From Sphingomonas beigongshangi (GTDB lineage: Bacteria > Pseudomonadota > Alphaproteobacteria > Sphingomonadales > Sphingomonadaceae), in contig NZ_JADHDT010000001.1 of NCBI RefSeq assembly GCF_016820445.1, positions 434,001-498,000 on the forward strand: a stretch of 64,000 nt of DNA. The letters are read 5' to 3'. Made by a program: the position numbers and the translations under genes. The notes under the pieces are model-generated. The model was not told the DNA's origin, did no database searches, and saw only the letters and a list, made by a program, of their open reading frames with translations. This document shows positions 1 through 7,982 of the stretch, piece after piece (within the stretch, counting starts at the first letter, position 1; every line of letters starts with the position of its first letter).

Positions 1-1
1 C

Positions 2-346
2 GTCGGCCCCGCCGCCTATCAGATCCTCGGCAGCGAGCTCGCCAGCGTCCAGGGCATGGGCAGCTACGTATGCCGCAACGTCGTCGGTACGGCGGGGTCA
101 GGCGACCGCCGCTCGGGCCACGCCATCGCCAATGCGGTCGACGTCGGCGGCGTGACGCTGAAGGACGGGCGGCGGATCAGCATCCTGAACGACTGGACCT
201 CGCCCGACCCGCAGGTCCAGTCGTTCCTGTCGACGATCCACCGCTCCGCCTGCCGGCGCTTCGGCACCGTGCTGTCGCCCGCCTATAATGCGGCGCATCG
301 CAATCACCTGCACCTGGAGGACGATGACGCGCATTTCTGCCGTTGA
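2..346 (+). CDS. Extensin-like C-terminal domain protein (5' partial)
   Basis: Only the last 114 codons are present; the reading frame is open to the left edge. The visible part carries the hallmarks of the bacterial extensin-like C-terminal domain: a SGHAIANAVDVGGVTL segment (the H-x-x-x-x-A-x-D signature also used by DD-peptidase-like zinc folds), a paired cysteine pattern (YVCRN, SACRRF, HFCR) and the terminal HRNHLHLE motif. Such proteins are usually exported and thought to act on or bind the cell envelope, but the function is not established. The signal peptide, if any, lies outside the window. The family call is fairly safe; the biological role is inference. Confidence 0.8.
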   Translation, partial: VGPAAYQILGSELASVQGMGSYVCRNVVGTAGSGDRRSGHAIANAVDVGGVTLKDGRRISILNDWTSPDPQVQSFLSTIHRSACRRFGTVLSPAYNAAHRNHLHLEDDDAHFCR

Positions 347-378
347 GCGCCTGTCGGCTTTGCTCTAACCCGGCGAAA

Positions 379-1254
379 ATGACCGATACACGAGTACCCG
401 CGCGCGTCTTCCCGCATGCCAAGCAGGACGCAGAAAGCGCCAAGGCGGCGATTTCCACGCCGCAGACCGAGCATCCCGCCTACAAACTCGCCTTTCAGGA
501 CATGGACTTCCTGCTCCGCGAGGATCTGCGCCCCGTCCGTTTCCAGCTCGAGCTGCTGAAGCCCGAATTGCTGCTGGAAGAGGCGAAGATCGCGTCGACC
601 TTCGTCATGTACGGCTCGGCGCGCATTCCCGAGCCGGCGAAGGCCAAGGCGCTGCTCGACATGGCGAGCGACGATACCGCCCGCGCGATCGCCGAGAAGC
701 TGGTCGCCAAGAGCCGCTATTACGAGGTCGCGCGCGAGCTGGCGCAGATCGCCAGCCGCGTTCCGCGCGACCAGAACGGCATGCGCCAGTTCGTCGTCTG
801 CTCGGGCGGCGGCCCCTCGATCATGGAAGCCGCGAACCGCGGCGCGACCGACGTCGGCGCGGAATCGATCGGGCTCAACATCGTCCTGCCGCACGAACAG
901 GCGCCCAATCCCTATGTCACGCCCTCGCTAAGCTTCCAGTTCCATTATTTCGCCCTGCGCAAGATGCACTTCCTCCTGCGCGCCCGGGCCCTGGCAGCGT
1001 TTCCGGGAGGGTTCGGAACGTTCGACGAACTGTTCGAGCTGCTCACGCTGATCCAGACGGGCAAGATCAAGCCCATTCCCGTCCTGCTCTTCGGTCGCGA
1101 ATTCTGGGACAAGGTCGTGAACTTCCAGGCGCTCGTTGACGAAGGCGTCGTCAGTCAGCGCGATCTCGGGATTTTCACCTACGTCGAAACGGCCGAGGAG
1201 GCCTGGGACGTGGTGCGCGAATTCTACGAGGAACAGGCGCGCAAGGAAGGCTGA
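379..1254 (+). CDS. LOG-family (TIGR00730-like) nucleotide 5'-monophosphate phosphoribohydrolase
   Basis: A 291-residue protein with the Rossmann-type LOG fold motifs: SGGGPSIMEAANRGA (nucleotide binding) and PGGFGTFDELFE (the PGGxGTxxE catalytic signature). The family, once mislabelled lysine decarboxylase, cleaves the N-glycosidic bond of nucleoside monophosphates; plant-like members release cytokinins. The long N-terminal extension of about 85 residues before the core is typical of the larger bacterial subgroup. A TTG at 343 would overlap the preceding stop, but the ATG at 379 is preferred. A perfect 12-bp hairpin lies a few bases after the stop. The physiological substrate cannot be told from sequence. 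Confidence 0.87.
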   Translation: MTDTRVPARVFPHAKQDAESAKAAISTPQTEHPAYKLAFQDMDFLLREDLRPVRFQLELLKPELLLEEAKIASTFVMYGSARIPEPAKAKALLDMASDDTARAIAEKLVAKSRYYEVARELAQIASRVPRDQNGMRQFVVCSGGGPSIMEAANRGATDVGAESIGLNIVLPHEQAPNPYVTPSLSFQFHYFALRKMHFLLRARALAAFPGGFGTFDELFELLTLIQTGKIKPIPVLLFGREFWDKVVNFQALVDEGVVSQRDLGIFTYVETAEEAWDVVREFYEEQARKEG

Positions 1255-1260
1255 GCCTTC

Positions 1261-1289
1261 CTCCCCTCTTCCAGGGCGGAAGAGGGGAG
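1261..1289. terminator. Perfect 12-bp inverted repeat after LOG-family gene
   Basis: The arms CTCCCCTCTTCC (1261-1272) and GGAAGAGGGGAG (1278-1289) are perfectly complementary around a 5-base loop, starting 7 bases after the stop codon. There is no downstream T tract on either strand, so it may be a weak or RNA-stabilising hairpin rather than a true intrinsic terminator. Its purine/pyrimidine style resembles the G-rich hairpins near 35.1-35.4 kb. Confidence 0.5.
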
Positions 1290-1480
1290 AGACGTTACGG
1301 GGGATCGGCCAGTGCCTGGTCCATATGCGTGGCAGTAGCGCCGGCCCGTTCCGGCCCTGCCGGATCGCACATCAGCGTGGCGCAATGGGCAAGGCCCCCT
1401 GCGCGGATCATGCCATCGACTTTCCTTGAGAGCCGATGACGGCAACACACCTCCCCGGACGAGGGGGAGGGTCACGCGGC

Positions 1481-2185
1481 TTACTTGCCGGCCTTCGCGC
1501 CCTCCTTGGCCGCATTCGGATCGACCGAGGGGGCACCCGACGCCGGGGTGCCGGTATTGCCGAGATTGTTCGCGGCATCCGTATTGGTGATCGAATCCTT
1601 CGCGGCATTGGTCGCCGGCTTGGCGTCCGGCTTGCCGGCGGGCGCCGCACCGGCGGCAGGCGCGGCGGGCAGCGGCAGGTTCGAGCCCTGGCTATTGATA
1701 TAGGCGATGACGTTCGCGCGATCCTGGGCGTTGCCGAGGCCCGCGAAGGTCATCTTGGTACCGGGCGCGAACTTGCGCGGGCTGGTGAGCCACGCGTTCA
1801 TCTTGTCGAAGTCCCAATTGCCGCCGACGCCCTTGAGCGCGTCGGAGAAGGCGAACCCGCCCTTGCCCTGACCGATCGGCTCGCCCAGCGTGCCATAGAG
1901 GTTGGGGCCGATCCCGTTCGCACCGCCCTGATTGATCGTGTGGCAGGCCGCGCACTTCTTGAACACCTCCGCGCCCTTCGCGGGATCTGCGGTGGGCAGC
2001 AGCGTCGCGATCGGAACCGCCGCGGCCTCGCCGCCGCCGCCGGCTTCCTCGACGCCCTCGATCGCGTAACCCATCTTTTCCGGACGGCCGCCATGGAAGA
2101 CCATGCCGCCGGCGATCGACAGGCCGAGCGCAACGCCGCAGGCCGCCAGCGCCCAGCCGGCAATCGTATTGGTGCGGTTATCCAT
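1481..2185 (-). CDS. Membrane-anchored c-type cytochrome (CycM/c552-like)
   Basis: A 234-residue protein with an uncleaved N-terminal membrane anchor (about residues 8-32), a short linker, and one class I cytochrome c domain. The haem site CAACH is near residue 80 and the likely axial methionine lies in TKMTFAG near residue 145. The C-terminal 65 residues are an Ala/Pro/Lys-rich low-complexity tail. Membrane-anchored cytochromes of this kind pass electrons from the bc1 complex to terminal oxidases in alphaproteobacteria. The gene is divergent from prephenate dehydratase with 116 bp between starts. The specific oxidase partner is not in the window. Confidence 0.9.
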   Translation of the reverse strand: MDNRTNTIAGWALAACGVALGLSIAGGMVFHGGRPEKMGYAIEGVEEAGGGGEAAAVPIATLLPTADPAKGAEVFKKCAACHTINQGGANGIGPNLYGTLGEPIGQGKGGFAFSDALKGVGGNWDFDKMNAWLTSPRKFAPGTKMTFAGLGNAQDRANVIAYINSQGSNLPLPAAPAAGAAPAGKPDAKPATNAAKDSITNTDAANNLGNTGTPASGAPSVDPNAAKEGAKAGK

Positions 2186-2301
2186 CAGCCGGCCTTGCCC
2201 CTCTTATCCTCGCCTCTTGGGCCAACCCATAGGAAAGCCCGTGCGTGCCCGCAAGCGCGCGCTTGCAGGGGGCGGGCGGGCGCCGTACGCGCGCACCGAT
2301 C

Positions 2302-3192
2302 ATGCAAAGCTATGCCGCACCCGCCCGCCCGATCGTCGCCGCAATGACCGCCGCCGCCGCCGCCGAGCCGGACCGCGCGGTCGCCTTCCAGGGCGCGCCG
2401 GGGGCGAACAGCCACGTCGCCGCGCTGGAGGCCTTTCCGGACGGCCTTCCCCTCCCCTGCTTCGCCTTCGACGATGCGATCGACGCGGTGCGCGAAGGCC
2501 GGGCGGACTGCGCGGTCATTCCCATCGAGAATTCGCTGCACGGTCGCGTCGCCGACATCCACTTCCTGCTACCCGAATCCGGCCTCGTCATAACCGGCGA
2601 GCACTTCCTGCCGATCCGCCATGCGCTGATCGGCATCGGTCCGCGCGACGGCGTGCGCGAGGCGATGAGCCATCCCCAGGCGCTGGGCCAGTGCCGCCAC
2701 TGGCTGAAGGCGCATGGCATCCGGCAGGTTCCCTATCCGGACACTGCCGGGGCAGCCGCTCATGTCGCCGAGCTCGCCGAACCATCGGTGGCGGCGCTTG
2801 CCCCGCCCGGGGCGGCGGCGATCTATGGACTGGACCTGCTGGCCGTCGACATCGCCGATGCCGACCACAATACGACGCGCTTCGTCGTGCTGGCGCGCGG
2901 CGGCAAGCCGGCGGCCGGCGAAGGCCCATGGATGACAACGCTCATCTTCGAGGTGAAGAACGTTCCCGCCGCGCTGTACAAGGCGATGGGCGGTTTCGCG
3001 ACCAACGGCGTCAACATGACCAAGCTCGAAAGCTACCAGCGGGGGGGAAGCTTCGCCGCGACCGAATTCTACGCGGATATCGAGGGAAAGCCCGGGGATG
3101 CCGCGGTCGATCGCGCGTTGGACGAACTGGGCTTCCATTCCAAATGGGTCCGCGTGCTGGGCACCTATCGCCGTGCGCGCGAGCGGGGCTGA
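2302..3192 (+). CDS. pheA: Prephenate dehydratase
   Basis: Converts prephenate to phenylpyruvate in phenylalanine biosynthesis. The 296-residue monofunctional form has the catalytic domain (about residues 25-205) with VAFQGAPGA, the PIENSLHG motif and the NTTRFVVLA substrate-binding motif, followed by a C-terminal ACT regulatory domain (about 215-290). In the ACT domain the usual ESRP Phe-binding motif reads LESYQRGGSF, a variant common in alphaproteobacterial enzymes. The ATG at 2302 is preferred because the upstream 19 residues are low-quality; an ATG at 2344 would start closer to the conserved core. No chorismate mutase domain is fused. Confidence 0.95.
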   Translation: MQSYAAPARPIVAAMTAAAAAEPDRAVAFQGAPGANSHVAALEAFPDGLPLPCFAFDDAIDAVREGRADCAVIPIENSLHGRVADIHFLLPESGLVITGEHFLPIRHALIGIGPRDGVREAMSHPQALGQCRHWLKAHGIRQVPYPDTAGAAAHVAELAEPSVAALAPPGAAAIYGLDLLAVDIADADHNTTRFVVLARGGKPAAGEGPWMTTLIFEVKNVPAALYKAMGGFATNGVNMTKLESYQRGGSFAATEFYADIEGKPGDAAVDRALDELGFHSKWVRVLGTYRRARERG

Positions 3193-3204
3193 GGACGCGC
3201 TCCG

Positions 3205-3993
3205 TCAGTCGCCCCCGTCGCCGCCCTTGTCGACGATGTCATAGTGGATTCGCACCCAGGTCCCGATCTGCTGCTTGCCGTTGATGCGCGGCGGCATGAC
3301 GCGAAACTGCCACGCAGCTTCCCTCATCGCGCGGGACACGCCCAGGCCGGGGCGCGAATCGGCGATCTGGACGCAATCCTCGACGCGGTAGTTGGGCGCG
3401 GTTCTGCAGGCGATCTCGCCCCAGGAACCGGCAGGGACGTCGTGCTGGGGCATATAGGGGTTCAGCGCCGTCCGCGGCGGACGCACGTACCAGTCGGCAG
3501 CGTAGAGGCGCTGCCCGCCCGGCCCCATGCCCGCGCCCGGCGTGTCGTTGCCACCCCCCGCATCGCCACTATCGCCGTTCGCATCACCCGCCGCGGCGAG
3601 CGCGCGCGCGCTCTTCCTGCCCTTGATCTTGCCGACGTCGGTCGCCGCGAACGACGCGCGATCCATGATCAGCATGTTGTTCTGCACCACCTCGGGCGGG
3701 GGCGGCGGGACCGGCTGGTCCTGCGGCGGCGTGGGCTCGGGCCGAACCTCCGGGGCGCCCCCGCGCGGCGCGGCGGCCGCCTGTTTCTTCGCCTGCGCCT
3801 TGCTGGGCGAGGGGCTGCCGGAATCGGAAACGTCGAACGTCGTCAGCGCGGAACTCGGCCCCATGCGCGTCAGCGGCGAATTGGGCAGCAGGAGCAGTAG
3901 CAGCGCGATCAGGATGTGCGCGGCGATCGTCAGCGCGAGGCTGATCGCCCTGCGGCGGCGGTCCGGTGGTGATCGATAGGACGCCGCGTACAT
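3205..3993 (-). CDS. TonB-like energy transducer / periplasmic proline-rich protein
   Basis: A 262-residue protein with a basic N-terminus, one membrane segment (about residues 18-36, ending ALLLLLLP), then a Pro/Ala-rich periplasmic stretch containing PVPPPPPEV, and a compact C-terminal domain with two cysteines (IACRTAPNY and EDCVQI) ending IGTWVRIHYDIVDK. This layout matches TonB-like proteins, though the final domain is only distantly TonB-like. No exbB or exbD is adjacent. The start at 3993 is taken because the preceding 13 codons lack conserved character. It could equally be a sphingomonad-specific envelope protein. Confidence 0.6.
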   Translation of the reverse strand: MYAASYRSPPDRRRRAISLALTIAAHILIALLLLLLPNSPLTRMGPSSALTTFDVSDSGSPSPSKAQAKKQAAAAPRGGAPEVRPEPTPPQDQPVPPPPPEVVQNNMLIMDRASFAATDVGKIKGRKSARALAAAGDANGDSGDAGGGNDTPGAGMGPGGQRLYAADWYVRPPRTALNPYMPQHDVPAGSWGEIACRTAPNYRVEDCVQIADSRPGLGVSRAMREAAWQFRVMPPRINGKQQIGTWVRIHYDIVDKGGDGGD

Positions 3994-4073
3994 GCGGCGG
4001 CTGGCATTAAAGCGTGCGGGCCCGGCGGGCAATCGTCCGGTTCGGGCGTTCGTCGCATGTGTCCGCCATATTT

Positions 4074-4898
4074 CTATCCGGCCCGCGCGAACGCCTCCGC
4101 TTCCACTATCTGCGCATCCGTCGGGCGGACGCCGGTGTAGAGCACGAACTGGTCGAGCGCCTGAAGCGTCGCGACAGCGGTGCCCGTGATGCAGCGTTTG
4201 CCCGCACCCCGGGCCGCGCGCAGGAAGGGCGTCTCCGGTGGCAATGCGACGACGTCGAACGCAACCGTTGCCGCATCGATCGCCGCCATCGGAAAGGCGA
4301 GCATCTCCGCGGCGTCGCCCGTCATGCCGATCGGCGTCACGTTGATCAGCAGCGGCGCGGACAGGTCGCCAAGGTCCGCCTTCCAGGCGAAGCCGTAGAG
4401 CGCCGCGAGCGCGCCACCCGCGTCGGCATTGCGCGCGACGATCGTGCCGTGGCGATGGCCGCGGTCGCGCAGCGCCGCGGCGACCGCCTTTGCCATCCCA
4501 CCCGACCCGCGCAGCACGAACGGCATCGCCGGATCGACAGCCGCCGCGTCGAGCAGCGTCCGCACGGCGCCATAGTCCGTGTTATGCCCGGTCAATAGAC
4601 CGTCGTCGTTGACGATCGTGTTGACGCTGTCGATCGCCGCCGCGGTCGGGGCGAGGGCGTCGAGCAACGGGATCACCGCTTCCTTGAAGGGCATGGAGAT
4701 CGCCGAGCCTCGAATGCCGAGCGCCCGGATTCCGCCGACCGCCGCCGCCAGATCCCGCGTCGAGAACGCCTTGTAGACGTAGTCGAGGCCGGTCAGCTCG
4801 TAGAGCCGGTTGTGGAAGCGCGATCCGAAGTTGCCGGGACGGGCGGCGAGCGACATGCACAGTCGCGTGTCGCGACCGATCGGAGGCTTGGTGGTCAT
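4074..4898 (-). CDS. Shikimate dehydrogenase-like protein, HI0607 type
   Basis: A 274-residue NAD(P)-binding enzyme of the shikimate dehydrogenase superfamily. It lacks the usual AroE substrate motif (GxPxxHSxSPxxHN); instead it reads LCMSLAARPGNFGSRFHN, the form found in Haemophilus HI0607. Further HI0607-like blocks are AISMPFKE, IDSVNTIVND and FDVVALPPETPF. The Rossmann glycine loop is RGSGGMAKA. The HI0607 type is known to have much weaker shikimate activity than AroE, so its true substrate is open. The start at 4898 (MTTKPP) is preferred over 4916. It is divergent from trehalase. Confidence 0.85.
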   Translation of the reverse strand: MTTKPPIGRDTRLCMSLAARPGNFGSRFHNRLYELTGLDYVYKAFSTRDLAAAVGGIRALGIRGSAISMPFKEAVIPLLDALAPTAAAIDSVNTIVNDDGLLTGHNTDYGAVRTLLDAAAVDPAMPFVLRGSGGMAKAVAAALRDRGHRHGTIVARNADAGGALAALYGFAWKADLGDLSAPLLINVTPIGMTGDAAEMLAFPMAAIDAATVAFDVVALPPETPFLRAARGAGKRCITGTAVATLQALDQFVLYTGVRPTDAQIVEAEAFARAG

Positions 4899-5016
4899 CG
4901 CCGTTCCTTGCCACATGCACGCCGGCCATGGCGAGGGGGCGCCGCGGCCGCAGGATCAGACGGTGGAAGTCTCCGCCGGCCTGTGCCACCGCATGGTCAC
5001 CTTTCGGGAGAGGCAC

Positions 5017-6612
5017 ATGGCACGTTTTCTTTCACGTCTTGCAGCCGGCGCCGCGCTCGCCACCATCCCGGCGATGACGGGGGCGATGCAGGCATCCCCC
5101 ACTGCCGAAGCGCGCGCGCCCTCTCCCGCCGACCTGTTCGGTCCGCTGTTCGTCGAGGTGCAGACGCAAAAGATCTTCCCGGACGGCAAGACGTTCGTCG
5201 ACGCCGTGCCGAAACGCGATCCGGCCGCGATCATGGCGGATTTCGATCGCGCGCGGATCGGCGACCTGAAGGCGTTCGTGCTTGCCAATTTCACCGTACC
5301 CGGCGTCAACGATCACGACGCCACCGATGTCCGCGCGCATGTCCGGTCGCTGTGGCCGATGCTGGTCCGCCAGCCCGAGGCCGCCAGGCCCGGAAGCTCC
5401 GCGCTGCCGCTGCCCGAACCCTATGTCGTACCCGGCGGCCGGTTCCGCGAGATGTATTATTGGGACAGCTATTTCACGATGCTCGGCCTCGTCGCCGACG
5501 GGCAGCAGCCGCTGGTCGAATCGATGCTGGCGGACTTTACCGACGTGATCGAGCGCTATGGCCATATCCCCAACGGCATGCGCAGCTATTATCTCAGCCG
5601 GTCGCAGCCCCCCTTCTTCGCGCTGATGCTGGACCTGTCGCGCGACGCCGACCCGGCGCTCGCCGCCCGGCGGCTGACGGCGCTGCGCCGCGAATATGCC
5701 TATTGGATGCAGGGCACCGCCTGCGTCGCCAGGACTGGCGCCTGTGCGCGTGTCGTGCGCATGCCCGACGGCAGCCTGCTCAATCGCTATTGGGACGACC
5801 GTGACACGCCGCGCGACGAATCCTATGCGGAGGACGTCGCCACGGGGGCGGAGGCGGCGAAGGCCGGCCGCGACACCGCGACCGTGTACCGCGACCTGCG
5901 TGCCGCGGCCGAAAGCGGCTGGGACTTTTCCAGCCGCTGGCTTGCCGACGGCCGGACGCTGGCGACGATCCGGACGACGCAGATCGTACCCGTCGACCTC
6001 AACAGCCTGATGCTCGCGATGGAGGAGCGGATCGCGACGCGTTGCGCGGCGGCAGGCGACCGGGCCTGCACGGACGACTTCCGCCGGCGCGCCGTCGCGC
6101 GCCGCGGGGCGATCGCGCGCTACCTCTGGGTGGCTGGCGAACGGCGCTTCGCCGACTGGGACCTGGGGGCAAGGCGGCCGACCGCCGCGATCAGCGCCGC
6201 GATGCTGTTCCCGCTGTTCGTCGGCGCCGCCTCGCCGGCGCAGGCACGCGCCACCGCCTCGCTGGTGCGTGCCCGCCTGCTCGGCGAGGGCGGATTGCGC
6301 ACCACCACGCAGCGCACCGGGCTGCAGTGGGACGAGCCGAACGGCTGGGCCCCGCTGCAATGGGTGGCGATCGATGGCCTCGCCCGCAGCGGCGAGCAGG
6401 CGCTGGCGAAGGACATCGCCCGCCGCTGGATGGGCACCGTGTCCCGGACCTATGCGGAAACGGGCAAGATGCTGGAGAAATACGACGTTGAGGAGCGCAA
6501 GCCCGGCGGCGGCGGCGAGTATCCCAACCAGGACGGCTTCGGCTGGACCAACGGCGTCGCCAGTGCGATCGACGCGCGCTGGCCCGGCCTGATCGCGGAC
6601 CCGCGCCGATAG
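5017..6612 (+). CDS. treA: Periplasmic alpha,alpha-trehalase
   Basis: Hydrolyses trehalose to two glucose molecules; glycoside hydrolase family 37. The 531-residue protein has a Sec-type signal peptide (about residues 1-25), the first trehalase signature PGGRFREMYYWDSYF near residue 140, the second signature QWDEPNGWAPLQW near residue 445, and the glycine-rich GGGGEYPNQDGFGW near the C-terminus. The start at 5017 follows a purine-rich GGGAGAGG ribosome binding site; the open frame continues upstream but without signal-peptide logic. Export predicts use of external or periplasmic trehalose. Confidence 0.95.
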   Translation: MARFLSRLAAGAALATIPAMTGAMQASPTAEARAPSPADLFGPLFVEVQTQKIFPDGKTFVDAVPKRDPAAIMADFDRARIGDLKAFVLANFTVPGVNDHDATDVRAHVRSLWPMLVRQPEAARPGSSALPLPEPYVVPGGRFREMYYWDSYFTMLGLVADGQQPLVESMLADFTDVIERYGHIPNGMRSYYLSRSQPPFFALMLDLSRDADPALAARRLTALRREYAYWMQGTACVARTGACARVVRMPDGSLLNRYWDDRDTPRDESYAEDVATGAEAAKAGRDTATVYRDLRAAAESGWDFSSRWLADGRTLATIRTTQIVPVDLNSLMLAMEERIATRCAAAGDRACTDDFRRRAVARRGAIARYLWVAGERRFADWDLGARRPTAAISAAMLFPLFVGAASPAQARATASLVRARLLGEGGLRTTTQRTGLQWDEPNGWAPLQWVAIDGLARSGEQALAKDIARRWMGTVSRTYAETGKMLEKYDVEERKPGGGGEYPNQDGFGWTNGVASAIDARWPGLIADPRR

Positions 6613-6645
6613 GCTGCACGCTGCACGCGGGAGGGGTGGGACGAC

Positions 6646-7980
6646 CTACCCCGCCAGCCCGAGCCATCGCCGCGCGGCTGGGAGGCGCGTGAGCACCAGC
6701 CGCTCGACGAGCAGCACCGCGACCAGCGACACCCCGAACAACGGCAGCAGGACCCCGAGCAGCACGATCACCGCGACCAGGCCGACCGCCAGTGCCGGCC
6801 GTGGGCGGGCATGCGGCGCACCGAGCACACCGTCCGGCCGGCGCCGCCACCACAAGACCACGCTGCTGATCGCCAGCAGCATCAGGCCGAGCGCGGTCAG
6901 CAGATTCACCAGCTGGTTGAGCCAGCCGTAAAGCGCGCCTTCGTGCAACGCGACGCCATAGCCGACGATGCGGTCGACCAGCCGGCGCTGCGCGAAACCC
7001 TTGCGCGACACGATGCGGCCGGTGGCGTCGAGCTCCAGATCGGTGCGCAGCGGCCGGTCAGCGGAATCCGATTTGGCGGTCCAGGGCTGACCCATGCCGG
7101 CCGGCGGAGCGATCAGCACGGGCGGCGCGAGGTCGAGCGGTTTCACGGTCGCCACCATCCGGTCGAGCGGACCATAGGACTGGCGCGGGTGATCCATCGT
7201 CATGCCGCCGTGCTCGGCATGGGCGCCCTCCATCGCGCGCGTGCCGCCCGCACCGGCGCCGATCGTCCAGTCCTGCCGGACCGGGCTGCCCTCGACCATG
7301 GTTCTCGCCGTCTTGAGATACGTGCCCCAGCTCTTCGCCCAGGGCAGGCCGGAGACGAGCAGCAGCAGCGTCATCGCGGAAACCCAGAAGCCGGTGACGC
7401 CGTGCAGGTCGCGCCAGAAGCGCCTGCCGCCGGCGTGCAGCCGCGGATAGACCACGCCAGCGAGCGCCCCACTGCGCGGCCACCAGAGGAACAGGCCGCT
7501 CAGCACCATGACGATCGTCCATGATGCTGCCAGTTCGACGACATAGGATCCGACGTCTCCGGCCAGCAACTCGCCGTGCAGCCGGAAGACGACGCGCATC
7601 AGCCGGTCCTGCTCGCCGACCGTCTTGAGCACGGCGAGCGTCTGCGGATGGACGTAGACGCGCGTCTCGCGGCCGTGGACGCCGACGATCACCTGCACCG
7701 CCTGCTCCGGCGTGTCGGGCATCTGGTAGCGGTGCAGGACCGCACCCGGTACGGCGCGAAGCGCGGCGTCGACCTGCGCGGCGGCGGACGCGCGCGGCCC
7801 GGCACCGGCGACATGGGCATAGGGCCGGTCGATCAGCGCCTCGACCTGCGGACGGAACAGATAGGCCGCACCGGTCAGCGCCAGCCACAGGACGAACGGG
7901 ATGCACAGCAGCCCCGCATAGAAGTGCCAGCGCCAGATGGCGACATATCCGGGCCAGCGACGGGTGGACTGGGTCGCCAT
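6646..7980 (-). CDS. PepSY-associated transmembrane protein
   Basis: A 444-residue inner-membrane protein of the PepSY_TM family. An N-terminal helix (WHFYAGLLCIPFVLWLALTG) is followed by a periplasmic PepSY-type region, a middle helix (VVELAASWTIVMVLSGLFLWW), another (FWVSAMTLLLLVSGL) and two or three C-terminal helices. Family members often accompany siderophore or metal TonB receptors and are thought to act in ferric or metal reduction. The periplasmic loop near residue 240 is His/Met-rich (AEHGGMTMDHPRQ), suggestive of metal contact. The start ATG at 7980 lies 2 bases after the receptor stop, so the two are co-transcribed. Confidence 0.87.
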   Translation of the reverse strand: MATQSTRRWPGYVAIWRWHFYAGLLCIPFVLWLALTGAAYLFRPQVEALIDRPYAHVAGAGPRASAAAQVDAALRAVPGAVLHRYQMPDTPEQAVQVIVGVHGRETRVYVHPQTLAVLKTVGEQDRLMRVVFRLHGELLAGDVGSYVVELAASWTIVMVLSGLFLWWPRSGALAGVVYPRLHAGGRRFWRDLHGVTGFWVSAMTLLLLVSGLPWAKSWGTYLKTARTMVEGSPVRQDWTIGAGAGGTRAMEGAHAEHGGMTMDHPRQSYGPLDRMVATVKPLDLAPPVLIAPPAGMGQPWTAKSDSADRPLRTDLELDATGRIVSRKGFAQRRLVDRIVGYGVALHEGALYGWLNQLVNLLTALGLMLLAISSVVLWWRRRPDGVLGAPHARPRPALAVGLVAVIVLLGVLLPLFGVSLVAVLLVERLVLTRLPAARRWLGLAG

Positions 7981-7982
7981 CG

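Noticed and set aside
1451..1469. A short C/G inverted repeat after the cytochrome c gene
   Set aside because: CTCCCC/GGGGAG is only 6 bp and has no T run; similar matches are expected by chance at this GC content.
1436..2347. A long plus-strand frame over the cytochrome c gene
   Set aside because: It is the antisense of the cytochrome c gene, which has a clear haem motif and signal/anchor; the translation is Arg/Gly-rich and featureless.
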